DNA from: Hofstenia miamia
Lineage: Eukaryota; Xenacoelomorpha; Acoela; Hofsteniidae
DNA length: 64,000 nt
Assembly (NCBI GenBank): GCA_900660155.1
Contig: CABFPE010000278.1
Span: 91,258 to 155,257, forward strand
Reading direction: 5' to 3'
Shown here: in pieces, positions 1 through 11,268 of the stretch
How the letters are laid out: each line of letters starts with the position of its first letter
How positions within the stretch are numbered: position 1 is the stretch's first letter
Made by a program: the position numbers and the translations under genes
The notes under the pieces: model-generated
Databases searched by the model: none
What the model was told of the DNA's origin: nothing
The model's input: only the letters and a program-made list of their open reading frames with translations

Positions 1-292
1 TGGAATAATTCTTTACATAGAGGTAGAGGGTGGGATTAAATTACTTGATCTATTAAAAAATGTGTATATATACAAACAATAATGATATTCACTATGTGTT
101 TACATATTGGTGCTTCAACATTCAAATCATTTAAAACTGTATACACAATGCTTTTATGCTATTCTAGCATACTGTATCTAAATGTTCATGTAAAAAATTT
201 AGAGACACTAGCATGAATACTTCAAAATATGGGCAAGGAATCTAGTTTTAATATATCTTACAATATATTTTTAATAATAGCATTTATCAGTT
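1..292. other. No gene recognised (also 641-740)
   Basis: AT-rich sequence without a convincing reading frame on either strand. I see no LTR terminus here, although the 3' half of the Gypsy element that starts at 740 would be expected on this side. The stretch 641-740 between the tandem repeat and the RNase H remnant is equally featureless; the element breaks off around 740-760. Confidence 0.5.
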
Positions 293-640
293 GAGCAACA
301 TCAATTTTGAAAAAATGCACTCTCAAATTAATGTTTCCAATAGCGAATATAAAATGCTTTGTGGAAAAAAATTGAAAACAAATAGAAGATTTCGAAAGAC
401 AGATTCGGATAGACAATAAAAAGATCTTTAAAAATTTTAGTATGACTTTTTGAGCTTTACTTTGTTCTTTGAGCAAACATCAATTTAAAAAAAATTACTC
501 TCAAATTATTGTTTTCAATTTCTAATATAAAATGCTTTGTGTAAAAAAATTGAAAACACATAAAAGAATTCTAAAAACAGATTCAGATAGACAATGAAAA
601 GATCTTTAAAAAAATGTAGTATGAATTTTTGAGTTTGTTA
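293..640. repeat. Two-copy tandem repeat, unit about 178 bp
   Basis: The block starting gagcaacatcaattttg near 293 is repeated from about 471, starting gagcaaacatcaattt. Both copies share tctcaaatta, ataaaatgctttgtg, a run of A followed by ttgaaaac, acagattc(g/a)gatagacaat and agatctttaaaaa, with scattered substitutions and small indels. The divergence shows a real, old duplication, not an assembly copy. No coding capacity is apparent. Confidence 0.75.
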
Positions 641-739
641 TTTTTAACTGTATAAATTAGAAATTTGTTGTTTTTGCCCTTAGAAAATTCCATTATTCAG
701 GGAGACATCTAGCGAAAAAAATTAGGAATTTCGACCAGA

Positions 740-2160
740 ATTTCTGTGCTTCAATTTCGGATTTCTTAAGTTTTCTACTAAAAAACTGAATTGGTTGTTC
801 TTTATTGTCAATAATTTGACTAAGACAGCCACCAATTGCTATGCTACTAGCATCGCAAGTCAAGGATAAATGGTTTTGTGTAATCAGGACAATTTAATGA
901 TGGTAGTTTCTTCAGTTCAGTTTTTAGTGATTCAAATTCTTCTTGAGGTTGCCAATTCCAATTAAAGTCGGATTTAGATCGTAATAGATTAGAAATATAT
1001 ACTGTTTTCTTTCCAATATCTTGCATAAATGTTTGATAATAGTTTAAAAATCCTACTAAGCATTGAATATCTTTACTATTCTTGGGACATTCGATAGATT
1101 CAATTAGAGATTTATTGTCATCTTTAATAGTTATTTTACCGTGCGTAAGTTGTCTACCAAGAAAGATTGTAGAATTTTGAACTAAATTACATTTATTACA
1201 ATTGATTTTTAGTCCATTTTCTTTTAGCATTTTTAAAACATAAGCAAGTTTTTCAATGTGTTCCATGAATGTAAAACTTGATACTAATATATCATCGATA
1301 TAAGCTGAAATGCCATCCTCTAAACAATTATTTCCATTCATAACTACTTTAGTTACGTATCTTTGAAAAGTGGCAGGCGCATTTGATAAGCCAAAAGCCA
1401 TATAAAGCCATTCATATAACCCATAAGGAGTTATAAATGCAGTCTTTTTAATATCTGGCAGATACATTGGCACTTGCCAATAAGCTTTACAAAGATAGAG
1501 AATAGAAAACAATTTAAATTTACTAGCTTGATATAAAATATCATCAATCCTAAATAGTGGGTATGCATCTTTGACTGTAATATCATTTAATTTGCGAAAA
1601 TCAATACAAAGTCTAGATTTACCCTTTTGCATAACAAATACTGTAGGAGATGCATATGGGCTATTACTTTTGCGTATGATTTCATTGTTAAGCAATTCTG
1701 TAATTGTTCGGAGACATTCTTCTCTATGTTGTTTTGGAATATGGCGTACTTGCTGATGAATAGGTTTTTCAGACGTTGTTTCAATATGGTGATATTCACC
1801 AACAGCTTTTCCTACACTTATTGTGCCAAAATTAAAAACACTTTTTTATTGTATTAACGTAGCTTTCAAAATTTTTTGTTCTTTATCAGATAAATGAGAA
1901 TGCGTATTTTCGAAAATTTCGGGTATCTTGACGTCATTGTTTGTTGTAGCTTTGTCGTCTTGAACTAATAAACAATTATGTTCTTTGATGATATTCGTAC
2001 ATATAGGCAAATCATATAGTGATAATTGATTTGCTTTTAATGTGATAGGATTTTCACTTTTCTTTAACAAAGCTGTTATTATTTCGCCATTTCGGACGTA
2101 GCTTACTGTTGATAAATGTATCAATTTCTTTGAATTATAACCGGAAATGTTATTAATCAT
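740..2160 (-). pseudogene. Ty3/Gypsy el1 reverse transcriptase and start of RNase H
   Basis: Remnant of pol. The longest open stretch (847-1695, 282 codons) reads through RT fingers, palm and thumb: NSPYASPTVFV, RLCIDFRKLND, AYWQVPM, AFGLSNAPATFQRY, the AYIDDILVSS active-site box, VGFLNYYQTF, and then the beginning of RNase H (LNCPDYTKPFILD). The linker that precedes RT lies at 1846-2160 in another frame. RNase H resumes in a shifted frame near 740-850 and then stops, so the rest of pol is missing. The RT palm motif that normally reads LDL(C/S)xAYWQ has Tyr in place of the catalytic Asp (SILYLCKAYWQ), so this copy could not work even if its frame were intact. Assignment to Ty3/Gypsy RT is secure; the boundaries are approximate. 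Confidence 0.9.
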
Positions 2161-2289
2161 GAAATCCCCTTCTAAATTATCTTTAAAATTTGGCTTTAAC
2201 TAATTTCCAATGAAAGGCGTCAATATATGTTTTTTCAGTAATAAAAAACTGTTTTAGTTCATTGTCTTTAGTGTATAAATCTTTACGAA

Positions 2290-2660
2290 TTGAAGGATGC
2301 ACTGGTTTTCCTCTAAGAAATCTCTTCTGAGAATTACTTGATAAGGTTATTGAAAATTTGTTGTATCAACAACAATTAAATCATGTTCAAATTGTTGAAA
2401 TTTAATCGAAATTTTCATATATTTCATATAACCTTTTGTATTTAGGGAATCACCACTTGCTGATATCAATCAGAAATTTTTCTTATGTAAGTTGTCTCTA
2501 GTAATTCCAATGGAATTTGCGCAGGTATCGGAAATAACAGAATGGGCAGCTCCAGTATCAACGATAGCTTGAATTATAAAGCCGTTCATAACTATTGGAA
2601 TTGACTTTTTATCTGTCATGGTAGAAATTAATATTTCTCCTGCACGGTGTAGAGGTGGCG
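2290..2660 (-). pseudogene. Ty3/Gypsy el1 retropepsin
   Basis: Read on the minus strand, the segment encodes an aspartic protease of retropepsin type. The active-site motif AIVDTGAAHSVISD is at about 2530-2580 and is intact, preceded by the beta strand PIVMNGFIIQ. Downstream (to the left) a degenerate VILRRDFLEENQ matches the place of the usual LG-x-DFL flap/C-terminal element. A stop after HKKNF and small frame changes break it. It lies between the gag zinc knuckle and the RT linker, the normal Ty3/Gypsy order, but is separated from gag by the piggyBac insertion that ends at 2672. Confidence 0.8.
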
Positions 2661-3255
2661 CTCGTTTTAGTTTAAACCCATTATGACCTAGCGTGGAATA
2701 TAGTCTACACTTGTAATTATGTAAATTATGAATAACATTTAATATTTCTTGATAGCAGATTATAATATAAACATTTTCCAGCTAATTATGCCTTAGAAAA
2801 TCTATATTATTCATGTGTAGCTATTTTGAATGTTAAAAGCATCTACATTGAAGGGATGCTATCTGTAAAGAAGGTGACATGATTTGATTGAATTATACCA
2901 CTGGTAAACAACAGATGCTAATATTGTTTGTGTATATTTACAAATGATTGCATGAGAACGTGAACATTTATTTTCTTATTACTGTTGTAAATCAATTCCT
3001 TCCGTGTATCTTAAATACAGTTTCTTTGTTCTACCATTACCATAACTAATAGTCTTAACTAACCAACTAAATTGGCCCGACTTTTTAAATGTATAAATTG
3101 AAATATATAACTGATACTGAATTTAATCTCAAAATTTTTATTGTTTTTTTTAATAGCATCATTGGTGTAACAAAGGAAGAACAAGGAGAACATGCATAAG
3201 TTATTTAATGAGTGAATTTTTTGCTTTGTTTATATATCTGTGTTTGTCTTGTTGC

Positions 3256-3374
3256 NCATTTTCCAGCTAATTATGCCTTAGAAAATCTATATTATTCATG
3301 TGTAGCTATTTTGAATGTTAAAAGCATCTACATTGAAGGGATGCTATCTGTAAAGAAGGTGACATGATTTGATT
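3256..3374. other. Single-N join followed by exact 118-bp duplicate
   Basis: Position 3256 is a lone n. The next 118 bases (3257-3374) are identical to 2772-2889. A one-base gap with a perfect copy of nearby sequence on its far side is what a scaffolder produces when two overlapping contig ends are placed end to end. Treat this as an artefact, not a biological repeat. Confidence 0.8.
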
Positions 3375-3570
3375 ATTGTAAAATTCTAGTTAACATGTGT
3401 TGTTATATAAAATTATCTTGTTATTGCATAAAGTAATACTGCTATTGCAATCATGTTTTTTCTCAGGAGTGTTATTTCTTAGACACACCCATCACAATGG
3501 ATGGATTTGTTCATGTAGACTATAGTCTACGCTAGGCCATTGAATAAATGATTTCAATAAAAGCTGCAGT

Positions 3571-3762
3571 TTGTTGAATCTTGTTTGTTATCCTCATATA
3601 CCGGGAAAATATCATATAAATAGGAAAGGAACAGATATGTTAGATAAATATTTGAATAGATATCACATCAGCATTGGAAAAAAATTATGGTGGTATGACA
3701 TATTTTATTGGCTGCTAGAAATGTCTGTTTCCAAAGCCTGGCATTTATTCTGTCATTGTTGA
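3571..3762 (+). pseudogene. piggyBac transposase, C-terminal fragment
   Basis: About 63 codons ending in a natural stop. The stretch GTDMLDKYLNRYHI, then KKLWWYDIFYWLLEM and a following SKAWHLF match the last part of the DDE_Tnp_1_7 fold, where family members read G-(V/T)-D-x-x-D, an aromatic/basic segment with WW, and a final helix with NA/KA. The three catalytic Asp residues lie upstream and are absent here. The fragment is in the expected orientation near the right end of the TTAA-flanked element. Confidence 0.7.
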
Positions 3763-3849
3763 ATTGAGCCTGTTTGACATCCAGATTTTATGATAGAAAT
3801 AGGAGTGCATTACTCAGGTCATAATGGGTTAAAGATTTGGAATCAATTT

Positions 3850-5200
3850 CCAAATCATCATCGATTTCAGTTACATATTCTTCTTCATCAGTATAAAAAC
3901 CTTCATTATCATCAATAACATACATGATTTGGTACAGTTACTGCGAATGTGTCCTTTTTCACCACAATGATAGCAATGAATTTGGTTGGTGTTGTTATTT
4001 TTCGTTATAGTTTTTGTAACAGTATTCTTAGAATTTGTAACTTTTGAATTTGTAGTCAATTCTGATTTTTCTGGCGTTTTCTGTTTTGTAGTAAATGGTT
4101 GAGCTTTGCGATTTATTTTGAATGAATTTTCAATTAAAAGTCAAACATTAATGGCTTTATTGATGATAATTTCTAATGTATCATCTATATCGCATTTTAA
4201 TTACAAACGTGATCTAGTAAGAGGGGGTAGTCCTCGCATAATAAATGAATATAAATCGGTTTTTGGAAAACTTTCGTTTTCACTACTAAGTTTAAGTAGA
4301 CGTTGGACTTGCATAATGTATTCTGCAATATCATCTTTAGTTGAATATCGTAAAGAATATAGCATAGTTCAGTATTGTTTCTGTGTTGTTCTTGAATAAA
4401 AATAATTCAGGAAATGTGCAATCAATAAATCATAGTCTTTCAAAACAATTTCATTAAGAGTCAAATAAAAAGTTTGTGCTCTTCCTGTTAAATATTCCGG
4501 TAGCTGCATTGCTGCAGTGAATTTATCCAGTTTCATTTGTTTCATGTAATTTTCGAAATTAAATCGCCACTCTTTAAATGTGGGTGTCGACTTATCAATT
4601 TTACGATTGAATTTGCTGGGTTTCAAAATATTGTTGGGAACCTCTTGTGTAGTTCTTTCAGGTAAAATGGATTCAGTAAAGCATAACTTTTCTTTATCTT
4701 GATTTGAAATAGCTCCTTTTAAGGCTTCTGTATCAATAAAAAATTCATTGATTTGATTCGATAATTTCATTTCTACTTTTTTAATCATGAGTTCCATTTC
4801 TTGACGCAAATTCAGTCATTATATCAACATTACTGTGAATGCTTTGCAATGATGATGTGGCAGTCATTGTAGGTACTTGATTATCATTAGATTCAGGTTG
4901 TGGAAAGTCTTTGTTATTTGCAATTTGTGAAGTATTTTTATCCTTCATTAATTTATTGATGGTAATCATGAGTTTTGTCATTTTATTGTGAAGGGTAACC
5001 ATTTCGTCTTTTAAAGCAGAGTTATCATTTCTAAGATCACTGACTTGATTCTGTAATGACGAATTTTCCATTAGCAAATTGTCAATTTCTTTTTTTCGAT
5101 TAAGGATAATTTTGGTTAACTTGCCTTTTGGTGTTTTTGCTAATGATTCAAGGGAAAGGGAACGAGCAATTTTCAATTGAGTAACTGGGAAATTTTTCAT
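3850..5200 (-). pseudogene. Ty3/Gypsy el1 gag
   Basis: Three overlapping frames make up a gag polyprotein. The N-terminal part (4781-5200) begins MKNFPVTQLKIA and is dominated by a coiled coil with heptad-spaced Leu (residues ~35-90). The middle part (4369-4809) is the capsid-like region, with PSKFNRKIDKSTPTFKEW and LPEYLTGRAQTFY, followed by a helical segment. The C-terminal part (3871-4059) holds one CX2CX4HX4C zinc knuckle, CYHCGEKGHIRSNC, at about 3938-3980. Frame changes near 4790 and between 4060 and 4370 disable it. The start at 5200 is the first Met of the coiled-coil frame and lies 270 bases inside the primer-binding site. Confidence 0.8.
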
Positions 5201-5469
5201 GTTTCATTAGAAAAGGCACTTAGGGTACAACAATACTCTGGTAATCAAACAAAGCATATACACTCCGCACTCCAAAGGATTCCTTAGATTAATTGTTATA
5301 AGAATATTTGTCATTGTACTAGCTTTTCAGTTTTTCCTAATGGAGGATTTATTGGTAAAAGGTTTGTAAAAAGAAATTTTGGTGTAACCAAGTCTAAATT
5401 TTGCAATGTTGGATACCTTTCATTTTAGATAAGGATTTCTGCCAATTATCGTCACATGAATTTATCTAA

Positions 5470-5483
5470 GATCAGGGTCACCA
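5470..5483 (-). other. Primer-binding site of el1
   Basis: Read on the minus strand the 14 bases are TGGTGACCCTGATC, directly next to the LTR end at 5484. The TGG start matches a CCA tRNA 3' end. I cannot assign the tRNA; it differs from the Arg-like site of el2 and el3. Confidence 0.55.
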
Positions 5484-6655
5484 TGTAGAATGTTCTCTCC
5501 TTGGGACTTCATTCCACAGTGGAACATTCTAACCAAACAAACAAAGAACAAGTAATAAATTGCAGTTTGCTTTTTACTTGCCATATTTTATTGGCTGCTA
5601 GAAATGTCTGTTTCCAAAGCCTGGCATTTATTCTGTCATTGTTGAATTGAGCCTGTTTGACATCCAGATTTTATGATAGAAATAGGAGTGCATTACTCAG
5701 GTCATAATGGGTTAAAGATTTGGAATCAATTTCCAAATCATCATCGATTTCAGTTACATATTCTTCTTCATCAGTATAAAAACCTTCATTATCATCAATA
5801 ACATACATGATTTGGTACAGTTACTGCGAATGTGTCCTTTTTCACCACAATGATAGCAATGAATTTGGTTGGTGTTGTTATTTTTCGTTATAGTTTTTGT
5901 AACAGTATTNTAATAAATTGCAGTTTGCTTTTTACTTGCAGATTAGCGAAGTAACATGGAACCAATTGTATACTCCAATAACAACCCAGAGAACAAATAT
6001 CTTGGTAAATCTTCTGATAGTTGATATGGCCTCCAGCCAATGTAGAACTAAGAAAAACCTAATACCTCGGCTAAGCTCATTGAAAGTTGAAAGTCCACAC
6101 TGGGTTGTTATTGTACATGTAAACAAAAACCTTACTCCCCTAAACCTATGTTATCCTTTAGGGTACAGAAGGGGGTTACTAGCACTCAGTTTTGGTCACC
6201 AGTAGCATTACTGAACCCGAAGCTAATGTACACATTGAATATTAATATAAAATAAGGAAAAAACTATAAAATATATCCGGAAAAGTAAAGGCCAATTTGG
6301 GAAAATTTATTATATCTAAAATGTTAATAGAATATCAGTTTGGGAAATATGTAATTAAAAATAATACAACTGAACATTGAGAAATCAAAACTTAAATTAA
6401 AACATCTGACAATATCAGAAATCACACATTAAACAAAAGTAAATATTTATGTTTCACCAAAAGTGCTGAGCAGACGATCAGTCATCTATTGAACAATTCA
6501 AATTAAATAAAGCAATGCAATGATGACTCAACAGCCAGTGACCAATCAGAAATAAGCATAAGGCACACAGATTAGAACAAAATAAAATTGCACCAAAATC
6601 TCTTGTTTTTACCACTAATAATACAAAATGGTTCTATATCCGGGATTATGCTACA
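5484..6655 (-). repeat. 5' LTR of Gypsy el1
   Basis: The LTR is bounded on the plus strand by tgtagaatg at 5484, next to the primer-binding site, and gattatgctaca at 6655. The right terminus is shared with the other LTRs of this window (ggattatg(c/t)(c/t)aca), giving TG...CA ends. About 358 bases (5581-5938) look like an assembly insertion, so the true length is near 814 bp. The short reading frames in it are not convincing genes. Immediately right of 6655 the integrase of el2 begins. Confidence 0.75.
5581..5938. other. Probable assembly insertion with single-N join
   Basis: Bases 5582-5909 are an exact copy of 3699-4026 (right end of the piggyBac remnant plus the el1 zinc knuckle). They are followed by a lone n at 5910, and then 5911-5938 repeats 5553-5580 exactly before unique sequence resumes. 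The parsimonious reading is that 5580 should join 5939. Confidence 0.8.
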
Positions 6656-7200
6656 TTATGGTCTCCATTGGTCCAAATTTTAGTATCAATTCCTTCATGA
6701 TTTTCTCTGCCACTATCTTAGCAGTTGTGGAATCTAATGGAATCATCCATGCGTACTTAGTAAAGTTGTCTTAAATGACTAAAATGTATTGATATCCCTC
6801 ATCATCTTGTGATAATTTTTCTAGATCCACATGTACAATTTGATTCAGTACTGTTGCTATAATTTTTTCAAGTGGTGCTGTCTGCCTTGGGAAGTGACTT
6901 CTATTGTTTATCAGGCAGGTCGTACATTTATTAATTATGTCTTCAACTGTTCTTTGTATGGCTGTTGTTATAAACCTTGTGTTGAAGGTCTTTTCCATTT
7001 GTATTATCCCAATTTGTCCATTTCATGGATCTTCCTTACTAACTCTCTTTTGTAATATTTGGGAATTGCTATGCATGACGTTTTACCTTCTACATATAGA
7101 AGTTTTTGTTAACTTTCCATTTATACCTTTGAAAGTATCTGTTTTCATCTTTCCCTAACACTTTCTTTTCATCTTTTATCTTTTCTCTTATATCAATTAG
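6656..7200 (-). pseudogene. Ty3/Gypsy el2 integrase, truncated
   Basis: The minus strand encodes the integrase zinc-binding domain, with the CTTC pair in IINKCTTCLIN, then the first catalytic Asp in QIVHVDLEKL followed by GYQYILVI (main frame 6771-6998). It continues with degenerate core sequence up to KFGPMET, where it stops abruptly at the el1 LTR terminus. The second Asp and the Glu of the DDE triad and the C-terminal module are missing. The upstream HH part, around 7000-7100, is frameshifted. The abrupt junction points to insertion of el1 into el2 integrase. Confidence 0.85.
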
Positions 7201-7399
7201 TATGATATCCATTTGTTGTCTTTTGATGATTTCATTTTCTCTTATCTCCTCCTAAATATAATTGACATTATGGCTTGTCCTTTTTTATCAGCATTGATTT
7301 CTGGTAAGCTTTGGTATTTGTTATGCAGTAGAAATTCAAATTTCTTTTTCTCTCCCTCAGTTTTTTCCATATCTCTCAGGTATTCTGGTAGTGCTATTC

Positions 7400-8640
7400 A
7401 AAAATTGAAATTTTTGTGTAGTGTTCATTTACAGTGTTCTATTGTAAATTTAAACTTGTTTAGAAATTCTATCCAATGTGATACTTGTCACTTGAGAATT
7501 TTTTTAGCCATGCCAGACCAATGCTAACATTTCTAGTTTGGTTGACCCATAATTTTCTTTGCTCTGTTTAAGTTTTCTGCTAAAAAATTGTATCAGGACC
7601 TCCTTGCCATCTTTGATTTGTCCTAAACATGCCCCTATGGCCACATTACTAGCGTCACAGTCTAGAATAAATTCTGCATAATAACTTGGTGTATTTAGTG
7701 ATGGCATTTTAGCCAGTTCATCTTTTATATTATCTAATTGCTCTTGTTCTTTCCACGTCCACTCAAATACTTTTGATTTCTCTAGTAATGCTGTCATTTT
7801 GCTAGTTTTCTGAGCCACGTTTATAATTTATAAACCCCATTATCCTTTGGACATCTTTGTTATTTCCTGGACTATTTATATTTTGGATCATTTCTCTTGC
7901 GTTGTTTTTCATTTTAATTTTTCCCTTCTGTATCTGTCTTCCAAGAAATACAACCTCTGTCTTCAAATTTTCACATTTTTTCCCGTATAGTTGGAGTCCT
8001 GCATTATATAGAATTGTTAGTGTTCTGTCGAATTTTTTCATGTGTTCTTCTATCATTTCAATTGATATCAATATATAATCTATATAAGCACTTACTCCTT
8101 CTTCCATTTTTTTATTGTTTTGCTTAAGTACTTTTGTTACATATCTTTGAAATGTAGTGGGCCATTACAGAGGCCAAATGCCATATACATCTACTCAAAC
8201 AGCCCATAAGGTGTTATAAATGCCGTTTTTTGATATCTTTGGGTTCCATTGGTACTTGCCAGTAGGCTTTACATAAATTGATGCATGTGTAATATTTATT
8301 CTTACTGGCTTCTTAAATTATGTTGTCTATCCTTGGTAATGGGTATGCATCTTTTTTTGTTGTATTGTTAAGTTTACGGAAATCTATACATAGTCTGTAC
8401 TTGTTCCCTTGTTTTACGAATACCATTGGTCAGGCATAAGGGCTTTCACTTTGTCTGATGATTTTATTATCTATCAATTCATTTAGTATTGTTTTGTAGT
8501 TTTCTTTGAGATTTTCTGGAAATCGTCTACATGGTTGTCTAATAGGTTTGTCTGTTGTCATAACAATTTTATGCACTTCACCCACTACCTTACCCACACT
8601 TATTTCCCTGAAATTAATTATCTTTTTATGTTTGTTCAAT
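7400..8640 (-). pseudogene. Ty3/Gypsy el2 reverse transcriptase and RNase H
   Basis: RT starts with the frame 8430-8639 (KPIRQPCRRFPENLKE, NELIDNKIIRQSESPYA), continues through degenerate palm sequence, and resumes at 7802-8107. There the active-site box reads AYIDYILIS: the second Asp of YxDD is replaced by Tyr. VVFLGRQIQKGKI and VQRIMGFINY follow. RNase H is at 7504-7818 with FILDCDASNVAIGACL (first catalytic Asp) and FFSRKLKQSKENYGSTKLE. The C-terminal RNase H part is decayed (7200-7500). Several frame changes separate the pieces. Confidence 0.9.
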
Positions 8641-9471
8641 ACCTTGATTAATTCCTGTTTCTCTTCTTGTTTCAGTTGTTGATATTCTTTGTCTTTTATC
8701 TAGGGTATTTGGTATTCTTGTTCATCTTCATTTTCAACTATGTTAATAGTTTTATCTACCATTAATTTTCTGATTTTATTTTCTTTCCTTGTATTTTTGC
8801 CATCCCTTTTTTATGTTTACAGTGTGATTGGTCGCATTTAATATTGGTATTGCTCCTATACCTTTCTGCACTGTGCATAAGCTGGATGGAATTGACAGTT
8901 TTTTCGTATTTATTCCTATTTGATAATATATCATTATCTCTGCGTCTATCTTGTCTTCTGTTTCAATTAGGCACATTTTTCAATTGTTTGGTAATGTTTT
9001 TGTGTCCACTGTTAGTTTGAATTGTATCATCTTGTTTTCTTCTTCCTCATATGTTGTCACCATTTCCTCCTGTACCATTATCATTTTATTTGTATAATTT
9101 ATTATACATCCATTGTTTGTTAAAAAATCATTTCCTGATATGATTTCATATGATAATGGATTTCTTTCTGTATCAATTACCATTAATGTCTGCTGAAATT
9201 TAGTATTAGCTATTCTAATTGGTATGTCTTTCAGCTTACCATTTACATCTATATAATCCCCTGATGCATTTATTAGTCTACTTTTTTCAGTATTTAGGTT
9301 TTTTCTTGCGAATCCTATTTCTGATGCACAATCGTCAGTTATAATCAATATCACTGCTCCCATATCTATTGTTGCTTTGACCATCACTCCATTGATTTCA
9401 ACTGTTATTGTATTCATTTTAATTAAGTCTGTGACTATTAAAATGGTTGCTCGTTTTCTTGGAGATGGCAC
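8641..9471 (-). pseudogene. Ty3/Gypsy el2 retropepsin and linker
   Basis: The frame 8980-9471 (163 codons) carries the protease core: VEINGVMVKATIDMGAV with the active-site Asp but Met in place of Thr (DMGA for DTGA), then IITDDCASEIGF and later ISGNDFLTNNGCIINY, the LG-x-DFL-like element. The linker to RT is in 8776-8976 and decayed sequence down to 8641. The T-to-M change in the catalytic triplet is also present in el3, so it may predate both copies. The frame start MPSPRKRA directly follows the gag knuckle region. Confidence 0.85.
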
Positions 9472-9479
9472 TCCCTCTA

Positions 9480-11043
9480 GTTGTCATTGTTTATGTTTTC
9501 ACTTTCATCAATTTCATCTTGTTCTTTATCATCTTCTAATAGATCTTCTTCTTCAAAGTACACTTCTTCTTCTATTAGATTTATTTGAAATTTGCAATAT
9601 CTTTTGTGTGACCCTTATTTCCACACATTTGACATTTAAGGTCTTTCTGTTTTATTTTCTTTATCATCTTTTAATTTTATCTTAATGATCTCTTCTCCTG
9701 ATTTTTCAATAGCTCTTTGCCTATTGGTTTGTTGGCAGTTGTTGCTGTGGTAGTTGATGCAGTTTTTATTATCATGGATTTTTCATTGATCCTTGCATTG
9801 TTTTCCATTGTTATTTGCATTGCCAGTCCCTTCCTAATCATTCTATCTAATGAGTCATCTGCATCACATTTTATCTTGAATTGTTGTCATATTGCTTCAG
9901 GTAATCCTTTGCAGATATATGAAAACAAATCATATCCCGAATATGTTTGTTCTCTCAAACTCAATTTTATTAACCTTTCAACTTGAGACATGCAATTTCT
10001 CAGATCATCTTTTTTGTTCATTTTCATTCCATTTAATAGCATTCAATATTGGCTTTTAAAGCTTTCATCATTATAATGTTGTTGATATTCCCCAACTAAT
10101 TTTTTGTAATTCATTTTTGTTTGTGTGTCCAGTACTAAATAGTGTTGGTACACTGCTCCAATTAAGTAGAGGGGAACCTTGCTGCTGCCACTTTTTGTGT
10201 TACTTTTCCTTCTTTCATGCTCATTTCAAATATCTGCAACCACTAATTGAACATTGTAAATTTTGGAAGAATAACTTTACATGCAGGTATGTCTATATCC
10301 TCCTCTTCTGACAATATAGAATTATCAAATGTTGGCTTTGTCTCTACTACTTTCATACAATTTTCCTTCATTTGTTTTGTTATGTTAGTAATTAATTTTT
10401 CCATGAATTCTTCTTCAGTTTCACTCTGTTTATATATCTCTATTTGTGTCCCTCTTGGAGGTGTCACTTTATTCTATTGTTCAAGTTTTTCTATTATGTT
10501 AGTTTTCACGTTCTCCTCCTTCTTGATATCTTTTCCTTATTGGTTAGTACCATTAGTCTTATTTTGTCTTTAAGATTATCAATTTCTATTTGTTCCCTGA
10601 GGCTTACATTTTCATCATGCATTTTACTCATGAGTTGATGTAACCTTTTGCTTTGGACTTTAATTTCTTTGTTGGCCTCTATTAATTTCTCAAATTGTTT
10701 TTGGAACAAATTTAGTTGTTCTGTCAATTGTATACTTGTGTCCTCTATTATTTCATCATATTGTCTTTCCTTTGCTACCTCCACTTTTAACATCCTTTGT
10801 GTTAGTTGTTGTATATGTATTTTCAATTCTCATTTTCTCTGTTATTATTGTTGATTATTTTTGTCAATTCAACTATAGTGAGTTCGGTATTGACTTGTGC
10901 TGGCTGTAGCACCATTTCTGTAGGGGATGTTTCACTTTTGGGAGACATTGTGATGTCTTGTGTTTCTGGGGCTTTTTGTGTTTGGGGTTTTTTGTGGGTT
11001 AGCTCTGGTTTTTGTTTTCTTCTTTGAATTTGCCATTGTCATT
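9480..11043 (-). pseudogene. Ty3/Gypsy el2 gag
   Basis: Gag begins with ATG near 11043 (MTMANSKKKTKTRA). The frame 10506-10826 is a long Lys/Glu/Gln-rich coiled coil. The capsid-like part follows (10243-10467 and frames to 9700; PACKVILPKF is the counterpart of the el3 and el5 motif). The zinc knuckle near 9590-9640 reads CQMCGNKGHTKDIA: the first three ligands are present and the last Cys is lost. Multiple stops and shifts make it a pseudogene. Order and motifs are the same as in el3, its closest relative here. Confidence 0.8.
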
Positions 11044-11253
11044 TATAGCTTTGAGTAATCCCTTTCTGGTTCCTTTTCAATTTTTCTGTGCTTCAAGTGA
11101 AGTAATACGTTTGCTTTTCTTGTTTTATTTTTTGTTATCTTGAAAAGAAGCAACTATCTTTGCACAAGTTCTTGTTTCTGGTTTTTAAACTTTGTTATGT
11201 TTCCTATAAGGTTTTCTTTAAATTCCATTCTCTCTCTTGCACATGTCAGGCGT

Positions 11254-11268
11254 CTGTCACAGTCACCA
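11254..11268 (-). other. Primer-binding site of el2, tRNA-Arg-like
   Basis: On the minus strand the site reads TGGTGACTGTGACAG. It resembles the complement of the 3' end of an animal tRNA-Arg (TGGCGACCGTGACAGG) with two differences. It lies between the LTR and the gag leader, as expected. The same site occurs at el3 and, weaker, at el5. Confidence 0.6.

Larger units (their letters stand above)
2672..3832 (+). mobile_element. piggyBac-type element inserted in Gypsy el1
   Basis: The element is flanked by TTAA at 2672-2675 and 3829-3832, the target duplication typical of piggyBac. Its ends are matching inverted repeats: CCCATTATGACCT at the left (one extra A after TTAA) and aggtcataatggg at the right. 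A second inverted pair, cctagcgt..atagtctac near 2687 and its complement near 3520-3537, lies just inside. The only coding remnant is the transposase C-terminus at 3571-3762, so this is an internally deleted copy. It separates el1 gag from el1 protease, which are normally adjacent, and so inserted after el1. Part of its interior (3257-3374) is a probable assembly duplicate. Confidence 0.75.

Noticed and set aside
3257-3374. Direct repeat of 118 bp as a biological repeat
   Set aside because: Exact identity together with a lone n at the border indicates contig overlap left unmerged.
5918-6205. Plus-strand 95-codon frame with a plausible start
   Set aside because: It lies wholly in the el1 LTR next to an assembly join, overlaps a minus-strand frame of similar quality, and has no recognisable motif.
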